In this document: in pieces, positions 39,148-48,013 of the stretch
Position numbering within the stretch: position 1 is the stretch's first letter
How the letters are laid out: each line of letters starts with the position of its first letter
Assembly: GCA_000973525.1 (NCBI GenBank)
Contig: CP004391.1
Coordinates: 1,636,001 to 1,700,000, forward strand
Length of the DNA: 64,000 nucleotides
Origin: Pasteurella multocida subsp. multocida OH4807
GTDB lineage: Bacteria; Pseudomonadota; Gammaproteobacteria; Enterobacterales; Pasteurellaceae
Reading direction: 5' to 3'
The notes under the pieces: model-generated
What the model was told of the DNA's origin: nothing
What the model saw: the letters and a program-made list of their open reading frames with translations, nothing else
Database searches by the model: none
Position numbers and translations under genes: made by a program

Positions 39148-39909
39148 CTATTTCGTCTCCGTGCGTACCCACAGATCGGCGTATTTAACAAAGGTGGAGT
39201 GTGCAGAAAGGATAGCGAGCAGTAGCCCTTGTTTTCCGTCGAGGAAACCTGCTTTAATAATATACATTTTAGTGAAACAGCCGATAGCATGAGTCAATGC
39301 GGAAAATAAGCTGCCTCTTTTACCCGCTTTCTCTCGCTTTTCTGCCCATGCTTTTGCATACCCTGCGGATTTAACCAGATAATGATGCATATCCTGATAG
39401 GTATAATGTTCTAAATCACCTGTCAGCTTTTCTACGACAGCATGAGCAGGTAGGCACACTTTTTCATGTACAGGTTCATCATTGTATTGTGTCAGTTTTG
39501 TTGGATATAAACGCAACACAAAATCGGGATACCAACCAGAATGACGAATTTTGCGCCCAAATACTTCACTTAAACGTGGAATTTTATAGACGACATTGTC
39601 TTTATTTTGTTTCACTGCCAGTTGAATTGCCTCACGTAACTCAGGCGTAACACGCTCATCCGCATCTAACCAAAGTACATAATCACTGGTGACATACTGT
39701 TGTGCTAATTGACGTTGTTTACCGAAACCTTGCCAATCGGTATTCTGATAAAATTTAGCCCCATACTGTAACGCGATCTCTTGAGTATTATCCGTACTTC
39801 CTGAGTCTAAAATGACAATTTCATCTACCCACCCTTTCACCGTGTCTAAACAGGGTGCCAAATGTGCCGATTCATTTTTGACGATCATCGCAACGCTAAG
39901 TGTTGGCAT
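39148..39909 (-). CDS. lgtF: LPS core glucosyltransferase, GT2 family (LgtF/WaaE type)
   Basis: This 253-aa GT2 protein starts with [10 protein letters not shown] and has the nucleotide-binding [10 protein letters not shown] (about residues 33-42) and the metal-binding LWLDADER (about 79-86). It resembles H. influenzae LgtF / enterobacterial WaaE (KdtX), which add beta-1,4-glucose to heptose I of the inner core. LgtF lies beside waaA-coaD in H. influenzae too. Here it is divergent from waaA. In P. multocida the equivalent transferase is called GctA. Confidence 0.82.
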   Translation of the reverse strand: MPTLSVAMIVKNESAHLAPCLDTVKGWVDEIVILDSGSTDNTQEIALQYGAKFYQNTDWQGFGKQRQLAQQYVTSDYVLWLDADERVTPELREAIQLAVKQNKDNVVYKIPRLSEVFGRKIRHSGWYPDFVLRLYPTKLTQYNDEPVHEKVCLPAHAVVEKLTGDLEHYTYQDMHHYLVKSAGYAKAWAEKREKAGKRGSLFSALTHAIGCFTKMYIIKAGFLDGKQGLLLAILSAHSTFVKYADLWVRTETK

Positions 39910-39992
39910 ACTTTTTATCCTTTATGTATTGAGTGCAAACGTTTATACTAAACAATGTATAAGCTATTTTAACATAACCCCATATTTATTCT

Positions 39993-41273
39993 ATGTTGCG
40001 TTTTTTCTACACTCTTTTATTGTATCTTATTCAACCTATTGTCATGTTGTTTATGGTTGGGCGGAGTATCAAAGCCCCTAATTATCGTAAACGACTCAAT
40101 GAGCGGTATGGATTTTATGGTGACCTTACCCCGCCTCAAGCGCATGGTATTGTGATACATGCTGCATCGGTAGGCGAGGTCATTGCGGCGACTCCCCTCA
40201 TTAAACGGATCCAACTTGATTATCCTGAATTACCGATTACCGTCACCACCGTCACACCAACAGGTTCAGATCGCGTGAAAGCCGCGTTTGGCGTAACCGT
40301 CTCTCACGTTTATTTACCTTATGATTTGCCAGATGCCGTCAATCGCTTTATTCGTTTTGTGCAACCCAAAGCCTGTATTGTGATTGAAACAGAAATTTGG
40401 CCTAACTTAATTGCACAACTTAAAAAACGTGGTATCCCTTTCATTATTGCGAATGCACGTTTATCTAAGCACTCTGCAACACGTTATGGTTGGTTTAAAC
40501 AGTCGCTACGTCCTGTTTTTGATGACATTAGCCTTATCGCTGCACAAGATAATGTGAGCGGTGAACGTTATTTACAACTCGGTTATAACAAACAGCGCTT
40601 AACTCTGACGGGTAATATCAAATATGACTTAAATACGAATGATGGCTTGTTAGAAAAAATCGATGCGCTAAAAACCGCATGGGGACATCAAAGACCAGTG
40701 TGGATCGCGGCAAGTACACACGAAGGGGAAGAAGAGCTCATTTTAGCAAGCCATCGCGTGTTGCTGAATAAATATCCTGATCTGTTGCTCATTCTTGTTC
40801 CTCGTCATCCCGAGCGTTTTAATTCCGTGGCGGATCTCATCGAAAAACATCGGTTTCATTATGTTCGCCGCAGTGCCAACATTGCGCCCGCTCCCCATAC
40901 ACAAATCGTGTTGGGCGATACCATGGGGGAATTGATGCTACTCTATGGCATCTCAGATATTGCCTTCGTCGGTGGCAGTTTAGTAAAACATGGTGGGCAC
41001 AATCCACTTGAACCCCTAGCATTCAAACGCCCAGTCATTAGCGGTAAGTACACGTTCAATTTCCCTGAAGTGTTTACTAAACTGCTACAAGTACAGGGAG
41101 TATTAGAAGTCAATGAAAACACAAAAGCACTGACAAGTGCGGTAGAAAAATTTTTAGATTCACCCGAATTACGTGAGCGTTATGGTAACGCAGGTTATGA
41201 AGTCCTGATTGAAAATCGGGGCGCGTTACAACGCTTGTTAGACTTACTCGCCCCTTATTTAAGTAAAGCATGA
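39993..41273 (+). CDS. waaA: 3-deoxy-D-manno-octulosonic acid (Kdo) transferase
   Basis: This 426-aa GT30 enzyme transfers Kdo from CMP-Kdo to lipid A precursor at the inner membrane. It has an N-terminal membrane anchor (about residues 1-20), HAASVGEV with the catalytic-region Glu (about 51-58), ETEIWPN (about 131-137) and [15 protein letters not shown] near residue 330. The KdkA kinase encoded just downstream suggests a single phosphorylated Kdo, as in Haemophilus. Its stop overlaps the coaD start (ATGATGA). Confidence 0.95.
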   Translation: MLRFFYTLLLYLIQPIVMLFMVGRSIKAPNYRKRLNERYGFYGDLTPPQAHGIVIHAASVGEVIAATPLIKRIQLDYPELPITVTTVTPTGSDRVKAAFGVTVSHVYLPYDLPDAVNRFIRFVQPKACIVIETEIWPNLIAQLKKRGIPFIIANARLSKHSATRYGWFKQSLRPVFDDISLIAAQDNVSGERYLQLGYNKQRLTLTGNIKYDLNTNDGLLEKIDALKTAWGHQRPVWIAASTHEGEEELILASHRVLLNKYPDLLLILVPRHPERFNSVADLIEKHRFHYVRRSANIAPAPHTQIVLGDTMGELMLLYGISDIAFVGGSLVKHGGHNPLEPLAFKRPVISGKYTFNFPEVFTKLLQVQGVLEVNENTKALTSAVEKFLDSPELRERYGNAGYEVLIENRGALQRLLDLLAPYLSKA

Positions 41274-41749
41274 TGATCACTGTTATTTATCCTGGCACAT
41301 TTGATCCGATCACGAATGGTCACCTCGATATCATTCAACGCACCGCGCGTTTATTTCCAGCAGTATTAGTTGCTGTCGCCTCCAATCCTAATAAGAAACC
41401 CTTATTTGATTTAGACACACGTGTCCAGTTAGTCAAACAGGCAGTAGCGCATTTGCCTAATGTGGAAGTGGTGGGGTTCTTAGATCTACTGGCAGATGTG
41501 GTGAAAGAACGCAATATTACGGCAATTATTCGTGGGGTACGAAGTGCCAGTGATTTTGATTATGAATTACAGCTCGCGCACTTGAATCGGTTATTGACGG
41601 ATGGCGTGGAAAGTCTCTTTTTTCCACCTTCTGAACGCTGGTCGTACGTATCCTCTACTATGATCCGTGAGATTCACCTGCACCATGGTGATGTAAGTAA
41701 GCTAGTACCTAGCGTTGTTTTCGAAGCATTACAACAATTGAAGAAATGA
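41270..41749 (+). CDS. coaD: Phosphopantetheine adenylyltransferase
   Basis: This 159-aa CoaD makes dephospho-CoA from 4'-phosphopantetheine and ATP. The nucleotidyltransferase motif [11 protein letters not shown] (about residues 8-18) and the C-terminal SSTMIREI motif are intact. The gene overlaps waaA by 4 bp; a start at 41273 is equally possible. The pairing with waaA is the old kdtA-kdtB arrangement. Confidence 0.96.
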   Translation: MMITVIYPGTFDPITNGHLDIIQRTARLFPAVLVAVASNPNKKPLFDLDTRVQLVKQAVAHLPNVEVVGFLDLLADVVKERNITAIIRGVRSASDFDYELQLAHLNRLLTDGVESLFFPPSERWSYVSSTMIREIHLHHGDVSKLVPSVVFEALQQLKK

Positions 41750-41760
41750 CCGTTCACAAT

Positions 41761-41786
41761 AAAAAAGGGCAACTAGAATGCCCTTT
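41761..41786 (-). terminator. Terminator at the end of kdkA
   Basis: AAAGGGCA pairs with TGCCCTTT. On the minus strand a T6 run follows directly. The stem includes the last codons and stop of kdkA. Confidence 0.75.
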
Positions 41787-42507
41787 CTGCATGATAGCCC
41801 TGTAATATATCTTGCCAATTTTGTTCTGTGAATTGAATGTTCATGCGAACGACTTCTTTCATAAAAGAGCGGTGCAAACGCTGTAAGTTTTCTTGTTTCC
41901 AACTGTCGCCTAGCTGATGATAACTTTTATCAAAATCTAATAACCAGAACTTCGCTGAGTCATCAAGATGTTGAACAAGAATATTGTGTGCATTTAAATC
42001 GCTGTGACACACTTGTAAATCATGGAGTTGTCGAATCAGTTTCCCCACCGCCTGCCACTGCTGGCTGGATAATGCGGAATTCTGTAAATATGCAGTCAAA
42101 TCCTCTGCATTTTCGATCTTTTCGGTTAACAAGTCTGCACGATAACAACCAAATGCGGTTTTTTCAACGCGAGCACCAATAGGCCTAGGCACCGCCATTC
42201 CCGCTTGGTGTAATTGTTTTAATAAATTAAATTCAGCAAAACTCCTTGCAGTAGAAAGGGTGGAAAAACGATAGCGATCACGGTTAATTTTCCCCCATAA
42301 CCCACCGCGGTAATAATGACGTAATGCGGTATTGACGCCAAATAAGTCATCGGTTTTTAAAAACCATGTCGTCCCACGTCCTTTTGCCGACCCAATCACT
42401 CGGTCTTGTTTTTTCCAAAAATACATATGAAAAAAATGTTCTTGATCTGTCTTAGGTTGTTTAAAATCAAACAGAAAAAAAGTATTTTTATTTTTAAATT
42501 CAAGCAT
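41773..42507 (-). CDS. kdkA: Kdo kinase
   Basis: This 244-aa kinase phosphorylates Kdo at position 4 of the LPS inner core. The fold is that of a small protein kinase: GSAKGRGTTWFL near 39-50, catalytic loop VCHSDLNAHNIL (about 164-175) and metal-binding LLDFDKS (about 185-191). This is typical of Pasteurellaceae KdkA. It is divergent from the opsX-like heptosyltransferase, a known neighbour in H. influenzae. Confidence 0.93.
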   Translation of the reverse strand: MLEFKNKNTFFLFDFKQPKTDQEHFFHMYFWKKQDRVIGSAKGRGTTWFLKTDDLFGVNTALRHYYRGGLWGKINRDRYRFSTLSTARSFAEFNLLKQLHQAGMAVPRPIGARVEKTAFGCYRADLLTEKIENAEDLTAYLQNSALSSQQWQAVGKLIRQLHDLQVCHSDLNAHNILVQHLDDSAKFWLLDFDKSYHQLGDSWKQENLQRLHRSFMKEVVRMNIQFTEQNWQDILQGYHAERAF

Positions 42508-42597
42508 ATGGCGAGTGTTCTAAATCAGAGATAGCGAATAGCCCCATTCTACTTTAAAATAGTTAAAATTCACACTAGATATTTGCATGGACAGTTT

Positions 42598-43641
42598 ATG
42601 GCACTTTTTAGCGCTCCCCCTCATTCTCTTTGTATCCTACGTTTGTCTGCCATTGGCGATGTTTGCCATGCGCTTGCTGCAGTACAGCAAATCCAACGTC
42701 ACTGGCCAAACACCCACATTACCTGGATTGTTGGTAAAACAGAAGCACAACTCTTAGCAGGAATCGCCAATGTTGAGCTCGTGGTTTATGATAAAAAAAC
42801 GGGATGGAAAGGAGTATGTGCACTCTGGAAACAACTCAAAGATCGCCAGTTTGATGCGCTGCTCAATATGCAAACTGCACTCCGCGCGTCTCTCATTTCA
42901 TTAGGAATTAAAGCAAAGCATAAAATTGGTTTTGGTAAAAAACGTGCAAGAGAAGGACAACAATTTTTCACTAACCGTCACATTACTGATCCTGATTCAC
43001 CCCATGTATTAGACGGTTTTATGGCGTTTGTAGCATATCTCGGCGTCCCTATCACGCCACCACAATGGACACTGGAAATCAGTGAAAAGGACCATCAACA
43101 AGTACAACGTTATATTGACCCAACACGTAAAAACCTCCTGATTTCTCCCTGTTCAAGTAAAGCAGAAAAAGATTGGTTAGTAGAGCGGTATGCTGCTATT
43201 GCGAATATTGCACACCAACATAATGTGCATGTCATTTTGTGTGCCTCACCCGCCAAACGTGAAATGGACATGATTCAACAAATCATTGCACAATGTGACT
43301 TTCAGCCCACAGATCTGTCTGGGAAAACCAATTTGAAACAACTGGCTGCTTTGATTAAACAAGTTGATTTGGTGATTTCTCCAGACTCGGGACCAGCGCA
43401 TTTAGCCACAGTACAAGGCACGCAAATTATCGGCTTATATGCTTACCATAATCCCCTTAGAACAGGACCATACAACAACTTAAATAATGTGGTTTCAGTC
43501 TACGAGATCAATGTGAAGAAAGAGTTTGGGAAACCATCTCATGCACTCCCTTGGGCAACGAAACTCAGCGGTAAAAATCTCATGGCAGAAATTCAGGTCG
43601 AGGATGTTGTCGCCCAAATGAAAGCCCTGAAACTCTTTTAA
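42598..43641 (+). CDS. opsX: LPS heptosyltransferase I (GT9, OpsX/HptA type)
   Basis: This GT9 protein of about 347 aa starts with ILRLSAIGDVCHALA. It has the ADP-heptose-binding C-terminal half with ISPCSSKAEKDW and VISPDSGPAHLATVQGT (about residues 260-280). Enzymes of this type add the first heptose to phosphorylated Kdo (OpsX in H. influenzae, HptA in P. multocida), which fits the divergent kdkA neighbour. The frame is open from a TTG at 42583, but I use the ATG at 42598, which has a GGACAG site before it. Confidence 0.85.
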   Translation: MALFSAPPHSLCILRLSAIGDVCHALAAVQQIQRHWPNTHITWIVGKTEAQLLAGIANVELVVYDKKTGWKGVCALWKQLKDRQFDALLNMQTALRASLISLGIKAKHKIGFGKKRAREGQQFFTNRHITDPDSPHVLDGFMAFVAYLGVPITPPQWTLEISEKDHQQVQRYIDPTRKNLLISPCSSKAEKDWLVERYAAIANIAHQHNVHVILCASPAKREMDMIQQIIAQCDFQPTDLSGKTNLKQLAALIKQVDLVISPDSGPAHLATVQGTQIIGLYAYHNPLRTGPYNNLNNVVSVYEINVKKEFGKPSHALPWATKLSGKNLMAEIQVEDVVAQMKALKLF

Positions 43642-43700
43642 TCCGTCATGCTGTAAACAAACAGTCGATGCAGTTTGCTTTCATAGACTAAGAGATAAAT

Positions 43701-45545
43701 ATGTTTGATAAAATTTATTCGTGGTTTGAAAATCGATTAACCCCTTATCCACCAGAAACTCCTGATACCCCGAAAAAAGGTCTCGTTCGTTTCATCTGGT
43801 CAAGTTTAACGGGGATGAAAGGCTGGATACTCTTACTTGCATTTTTAAATATTGGTATTGGGATTGTCGAAGGGATCGTCTTTCGTTTCATGGGCATTTT
43901 AGTTGACTGGCTCACCGTCTATTCTCCAGCGACACTTTGGCAACATAAAAGTCATTTACTAATTGGAATGGCGGCGCTTTTGCTCTTCAGTATCCTATGG
44001 GCGTTTGTGACATCTGCTGTACGTCTGCAAACGTTGCAGGGGGTCTTTCCAATGCGTTTGCGGTGGAATTTTCACCGTTTAATGCTTGGACAAAGTTTAA
44101 GTTTTTATCAAGATGAATTTGCAGGTCGCGTTTCAGCGAAAGTGATGCAAACGGCATTGGCTGTACGCGACACCGTGCTGACGCTGGCTGACATGGTTGT
44201 TTATGTATCCGTGTACTTTATCACCTCTGGCATTGTTTTAGCGACCTTAGATAGTTGGCTACTCTTCCCCTTTATTCTGTGGTTAATCGTATTTTTCACG
44301 ATTTTACGTTTCATCATCCCAAAACTTGCTAAAACCGCTGAACGTCAGGCAGATGCTCGCTCACTGATGACTGGGCGTATTACTGATGCGTATTCCAATA
44401 TCACTACCGTCAAATTATTTTCTCATGGAGCAAGAGAGGCCGCTTACGCTAAACGTTCAATGGAAGAGTTTATGCTGACGGTGCATGCACAAATGCGCTT
44501 AGGCACGACCTTAGATGTGCTCACTTATGCTGCCAATATTAGCTTAACATTAGGCACCGCCATATTAGGTATCTTATTATGGCAGCAAGGCAGCGTCGGT
44601 GTCGGCGCCATTGCTACCGCCGTCGCGATGGCACTACGTGTAAATGGATTATCACATTGGATTATGTGGGAATCGGCTCGCTTATTTGAAAATATCGGGA
44701 CCGTAAATGATGGAATGGAAACCTTAACTAAACCACATACGATCATCGATAAACCAGGTGCTCAACCTATCCACATTCAACAAGGCGAAATCCGATTTCA
44801 TCATGTTCATTTTTCGTATAGTCCAGATAAACCGCTCTTGCAAGATTTTAATTTAGTTATCAAACCAGGTGAAAAAGTGGGTTTAATTGGGCGTTCAGGG
44901 GCAGGAAAATCCACGATTGTGAACTTACTCCTCCGCTTTTACGAAGCACAACAGGGTACTATCACCATTGATGGTCAACATATTTGTGATGTTCAGCAGG
45001 AAAGCTTACGCAGCCAAATTGGGTTAGTGACACAAGACACCTCACTATTGCATCGTTCTGTACGAGAAAATATTGTGTATGGTCGCCCAAATGCAACAGA
45101 AGAAGAAATGCACTATGCTGCTCAACGAGCAGAAGCCGCACAATTTATTCCACAGCTCATGGATGCCAAAGGACGAACTGGCTATGACGCCCATGTAGGT
45201 GAACGTGGCGTAAAATTATCAGGCGGACAACGGCAACGTATTGCAATAGCCCGAGTAATGCTAAAAGATGCCCCTATTCTTTTACTAGATGAGGCAACCA
45301 GCGCCTTAGACTCTGAAGTGGAAGCTGCGATTCAACAAAGTCTTGATAAAATGATGGAAAATAAAACCGTCATTGCCATTGCGCACCGCTTGTCGACTAT
45401 TGCGGCAATGGATCGCTTAATCGTTCTCGACAAAGGGCAGATTGTAGAACAAGGCACACACCACGAACTGCTACAACAAAATGGCTTATATGCCAAACTA
45501 TGGGCACATCAAAGCGGTGGTTTTTTAACAGATGGTGATCTGTAA
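43701..45545 (+). CDS. ABC exporter (fused membrane and ATPase domains)
   Basis: This 614-aa half-transporter has a six-helix membrane domain (about residues 30-330) followed by an ATPase with Walker A GRSGAGKST (about 396-404), signature LSGGQRQR (about 507-514), Walker B ILLLDEATSALD and His switch IAHRLS. It functions as a homodimeric exporter. The substrate is not evident; the MsbA/HMT-like architecture near LPS genes could mean lipid or drug export. It starts 59 bp after opsX. Confidence 0.88.
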   Translation: MFDKIYSWFENRLTPYPPETPDTPKKGLVRFIWSSLTGMKGWILLLAFLNIGIGIVEGIVFRFMGILVDWLTVYSPATLWQHKSHLLIGMAALLLFSILWAFVTSAVRLQTLQGVFPMRLRWNFHRLMLGQSLSFYQDEFAGRVSAKVMQTALAVRDTVLTLADMVVYVSVYFITSGIVLATLDSWLLFPFILWLIVFFTILRFIIPKLAKTAERQADARSLMTGRITDAYSNITTVKLFSHGAREAAYAKRSMEEFMLTVHAQMRLGTTLDVLTYAANISLTLGTAILGILLWQQGSVGVGAIATAVAMALRVNGLSHWIMWESARLFENIGTVNDGMETLTKPHTIIDKPGAQPIHIQQGEIRFHHVHFSYSPDKPLLQDFNLVIKPGEKVGLIGRSGAGKSTIVNLLLRFYEAQQGTITIDGQHICDVQQESLRSQIGLVTQDTSLLHRSVRENIVYGRPNATEEEMHYAAQRAEAAQFIPQLMDAKGRTGYDAHVGERGVKLSGGQRQRIAIARVMLKDAPILLLDEATSALDSEVEAAIQQSLDKMMENKTVIAIAHRLSTIAAMDRLIVLDKGQIVEQGTHHELLQQNGLYAKLWAHQSGGFLTDGDL

Positions 45546-45570
45546 ATATCACCCGCACGATTGACTTAAT

Positions 45571-45597
45571 AAGCAGGCTCATGGGTCTGCTTTTTTA
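45571..45597 (+). terminator. Terminator of the ABC exporter gene
   Basis: AAGCAG pairs with CTGCTT in an imperfect hairpin followed by T6, 26 bp after the stop codon. Confidence 0.75.
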
Positions 45598-45670
45598 TTC
45601 TTCTCTATTCAAACAAGTTAGATTTCACTCGCACTCACATTGAATTTATTAATCGTTATATTTATTTTTA

Positions 45671-45689
45671 TATAATGATCACCTATAAT
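45671..45689 (+). promoter_or_regulatory. Fur-box-like sequence upstream of the TonB receptor unit
   Basis: TATAATGATCACCTATAAT matches the 19-bp Fur consensus at 12 positions by eye. It lies 36 bp before the start of the small membrane protein gene that precedes the receptor remnant. Confidence 0.4.
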
Positions 45690-45724
45690 CCTAATAAAAT
45701 TTAACCAAAATGGTGAGAAAGACA

Positions 45725-46201
45725 ATGGAAAAATTTAGTGTGATCTATAAATTCCTGTTAATTACAATCCTAGTTATCAGCTTACCTCTGCTACTACTAT
45801 CAGGACTTAGCTTATATTTAGGTATCCATTTTTCACTGGCGCTGCCACTCCATATCCTCTTTGCCTTACTGTTTATCAGTGCCGCGTTATTACACTTGTT
45901 TAATCGGCGCAGTAAACTGAAAAAGGTCAACACTCAGTTCTTTGACTTGGTAACCCAAAACCGCTACCCAAGTTACTGCACTTTAGATCGACTCATTCAC
46001 ACCTTTGAATCTGTCACTGTTCAGAAAGTCATTGAAGAATTGCACCTTTCTGAAACCGCACTACTTCATGCATTACGTGAAGGGCGGATCTCTATCACGG
46101 ATACACAACAAACTTTACGTCAAGCCTGCAATAATAACGATGAAAAGATTTTCCTTTTTATTGATATTGCGATGCGGCTTAAATTTTCTTCTCAACAATA
46201 A
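45725..46201 (+). CDS. Small membrane protein with DUF4405-like His pair, function unknown
   Basis: This 158-aa protein has two hydrophobic segments (about residues 7-32 and 36-58). In the second, LHILFALLFISAALLHLF has two His residues about 14 apart, as in DUF4405/cytochrome b561-like haem-binding helices. The C-terminal half is soluble and helical (VTVQKVIEELHLSETALLHAL). GGTGAG lies before the ATG at 45725. It ends 7 bp before the TonB receptor remnant, so the two were probably one operon, perhaps for haem or iron use. The family call is tentative. Confidence 0.6.
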   Translation: MEKFSVIYKFLLITILVISLPLLLLSGLSLYLGIHFSLALPLHILFALLFISAALLHLFNRRSKLKKVNTQFFDLVTQNRYPSYCTLDRLIHTFESVTVQKVIEELHLSETALLHALREGRISITDTQQTLRQACNNNDEKIFLFIDIAMRLKFSSQQ

Positions 46202-46208
46202 GGATCCA

Positions 46209-47848
46209 ATGATGAAAAAAACATGTCTTTGTACAGCGATTGCCCTCGCTTGTACTGCAAGTTATGCTCAGGTCTTTGAGTTAGGTCAGATTGAAGTGAT
46301 TGCCGACACCAGTGGTGATTTGTCGACGACTCGAATTGAGCAAGAAGAATTAACGCGCAATCACGTCACTCATGTGGCTAAAATTGCCAAAATGACGCCT
46401 GGAGTGACATTTGAACAAATTGGTCCACGCAATGAACAAAATATTCTTGTTCGTGGTTTTGATGCCCGTCGTGTCCCTGTCTATATTGACGGTATTCCTG
46501 TTTATGTGCCTTATGATGGCAATATGGATTTAGGGCGTTTCACAACCTTTGATTTATCACGCATTGACATTTCTAAAGGTTCAAGCTCTGTCTTGTATGG
46601 TCCCAATACGATGGGCGGTGCAGTTAACTTAATTAGCCGTAAACCCGTCAAAGAAATTGAAGGGATACTCGGATACGGTATCCAAAAAGGGCGTGATGCA
46701 GATACGACGACCAATCAAACGTATTTCAATTTAGGAACCAAACAAGAGCAATTTTATGCACAAGTCAGCGGAAGCTTCGTCGAACGACAAGGGCTACAAC
46801 TTTCGCGTCATTATCAACAACGTGGTTCGAGTATTGAAGATGGCGGACGTGCAGAGGAATCGGTACAACGAGATAAAAAATTAAGCCTAAAATTAGCTTA
46901 TACTCCAACTCAAACAGATGAATATGCCCTTGTGTTAAGCACACAAAAAGCCAAAAAAGAACAACCTTTTTATGCGGGAGAACACAAAAGTGCGGATCGT
47001 TTTTGGCGTTGGAATGCCTGGAATACCGCCAAGCTACACAAGCTGAAAAATTTGATGCCAAATCCAAAAAGAAAGATGCGCCAAAATCAGTTAATCCATT
47101 TGAAGTAGGTAATCAACACGCGTTTAATTATCAAATTAAGTTAGCGCATAATTTTGATCGTAACGATGAACTTGCGCTCAGTTTTGCGAAAAAAACACAT
47201 TTACCGACAATGAAAGAGCGTTACTCGAGAAAATTTGGCACAGTGGATCCGAATCCATTCCTTAAACCTGAAACCGCGTACCACTATGAAGTCAGTTACT
47301 TACGGACTGTTAATGATTGGTTGCGCTTAGAAGGTGCTTTATTCTATGCCGATATTCACGACAGTATTAATGAAGTCAAACGACAAAATGGATTATCTCA
47401 AAATCAAAACTACGGTAAAGAAGTACGTAAAGGACTTGAATTAGCGATGACTGCCTTTGTCACAGATGAATTAACCGTCGGTGTCAACTATACGTATTTG
47501 CGTGCTAAAAACCGAACAAATCGCCACTACATTGTTCATGATATTCCAAAACATAAAGTATTCGCTTATGCCGATTGGAAAATCCTGCCGAATGTCTCCT
47601 TCTATCTCAGTCAAGAGGCAGAAACAGGACGTTATACCAAAGACCGTATACCAAATAAAAAAATCTCGGCTAATACAATTCAAGTCGCTGGATTTGGTGT
47701 CACAAATATGAAATTCACTTACCAAGCTACATCAAATTTCGTTATTGATGCTGGCGTGAATAATCTCTTTGATAAAAACTATTACTACACTTATGGTATG
47801 CCAGAAGAAGGGCGTGTATATTTTGCCAATATCAAATATACATTCTAA
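46209..47848 (+). pseudogene. TonB-dependent receptor with an internal out-of-frame deletion
   Basis: The first part has a signal peptide (ending SYAQ), a TonB-box-like start, and a full plug domain with NILVRGFDARRVPVYIDG and YGPNTMGGAVNLISRKP. It runs in frame to FWRWNAW near 47020 and then to a stop at 47108. The second part, in another frame from about 47020, starts ATQAEKFDAKSKKK and contains the last strands of a barrel, ending VYFANIKYTF at 47848. About 547 codons remain against roughly 650-700 expected for such receptors, so a piece of the early barrel is missing and the frame is lost. The ligand is unknown; siderophore or haem is likely. Confidence 0.85.
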
Positions 47849-47858
47849 TTTCACCAAT

Positions 47859-47886
47859 AAAAGCAGCCGCCATATTGGCTGCTTTT
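47859..47886 (+). terminator. Terminator after the TonB receptor remnant
   Basis: AAAAGCAGCC pairs with GGCTGCTTTT around an 8-nt loop, 10 bp after the stop. Confidence 0.8.
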
Positions 47887-47968
47887 CCTTTTTATTGATC
47901 ATTTTGTGATCCATTTAACAAATCTATAACACTTACCTTGACATTCCTGGCATAAAAAATAGGATCGC

Positions 47969-47984
47969 TATATAAATTTATATA
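47969..47984. promoter_or_regulatory. 16-bp perfect palindrome upstream of the autotransporter
   Basis: TATATAAATTTATATA lies 29 bp before the autotransporter start, downstream of TTGACA (47938-47943). It may overlap the -10 region or serve as an operator. A+T-rich palindromes can arise by chance, so the role is uncertain. Confidence 0.35.
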
Positions 47985-48013
47985 CATCGATATGTTATTA
48001 ATTGGAGTGAAAC

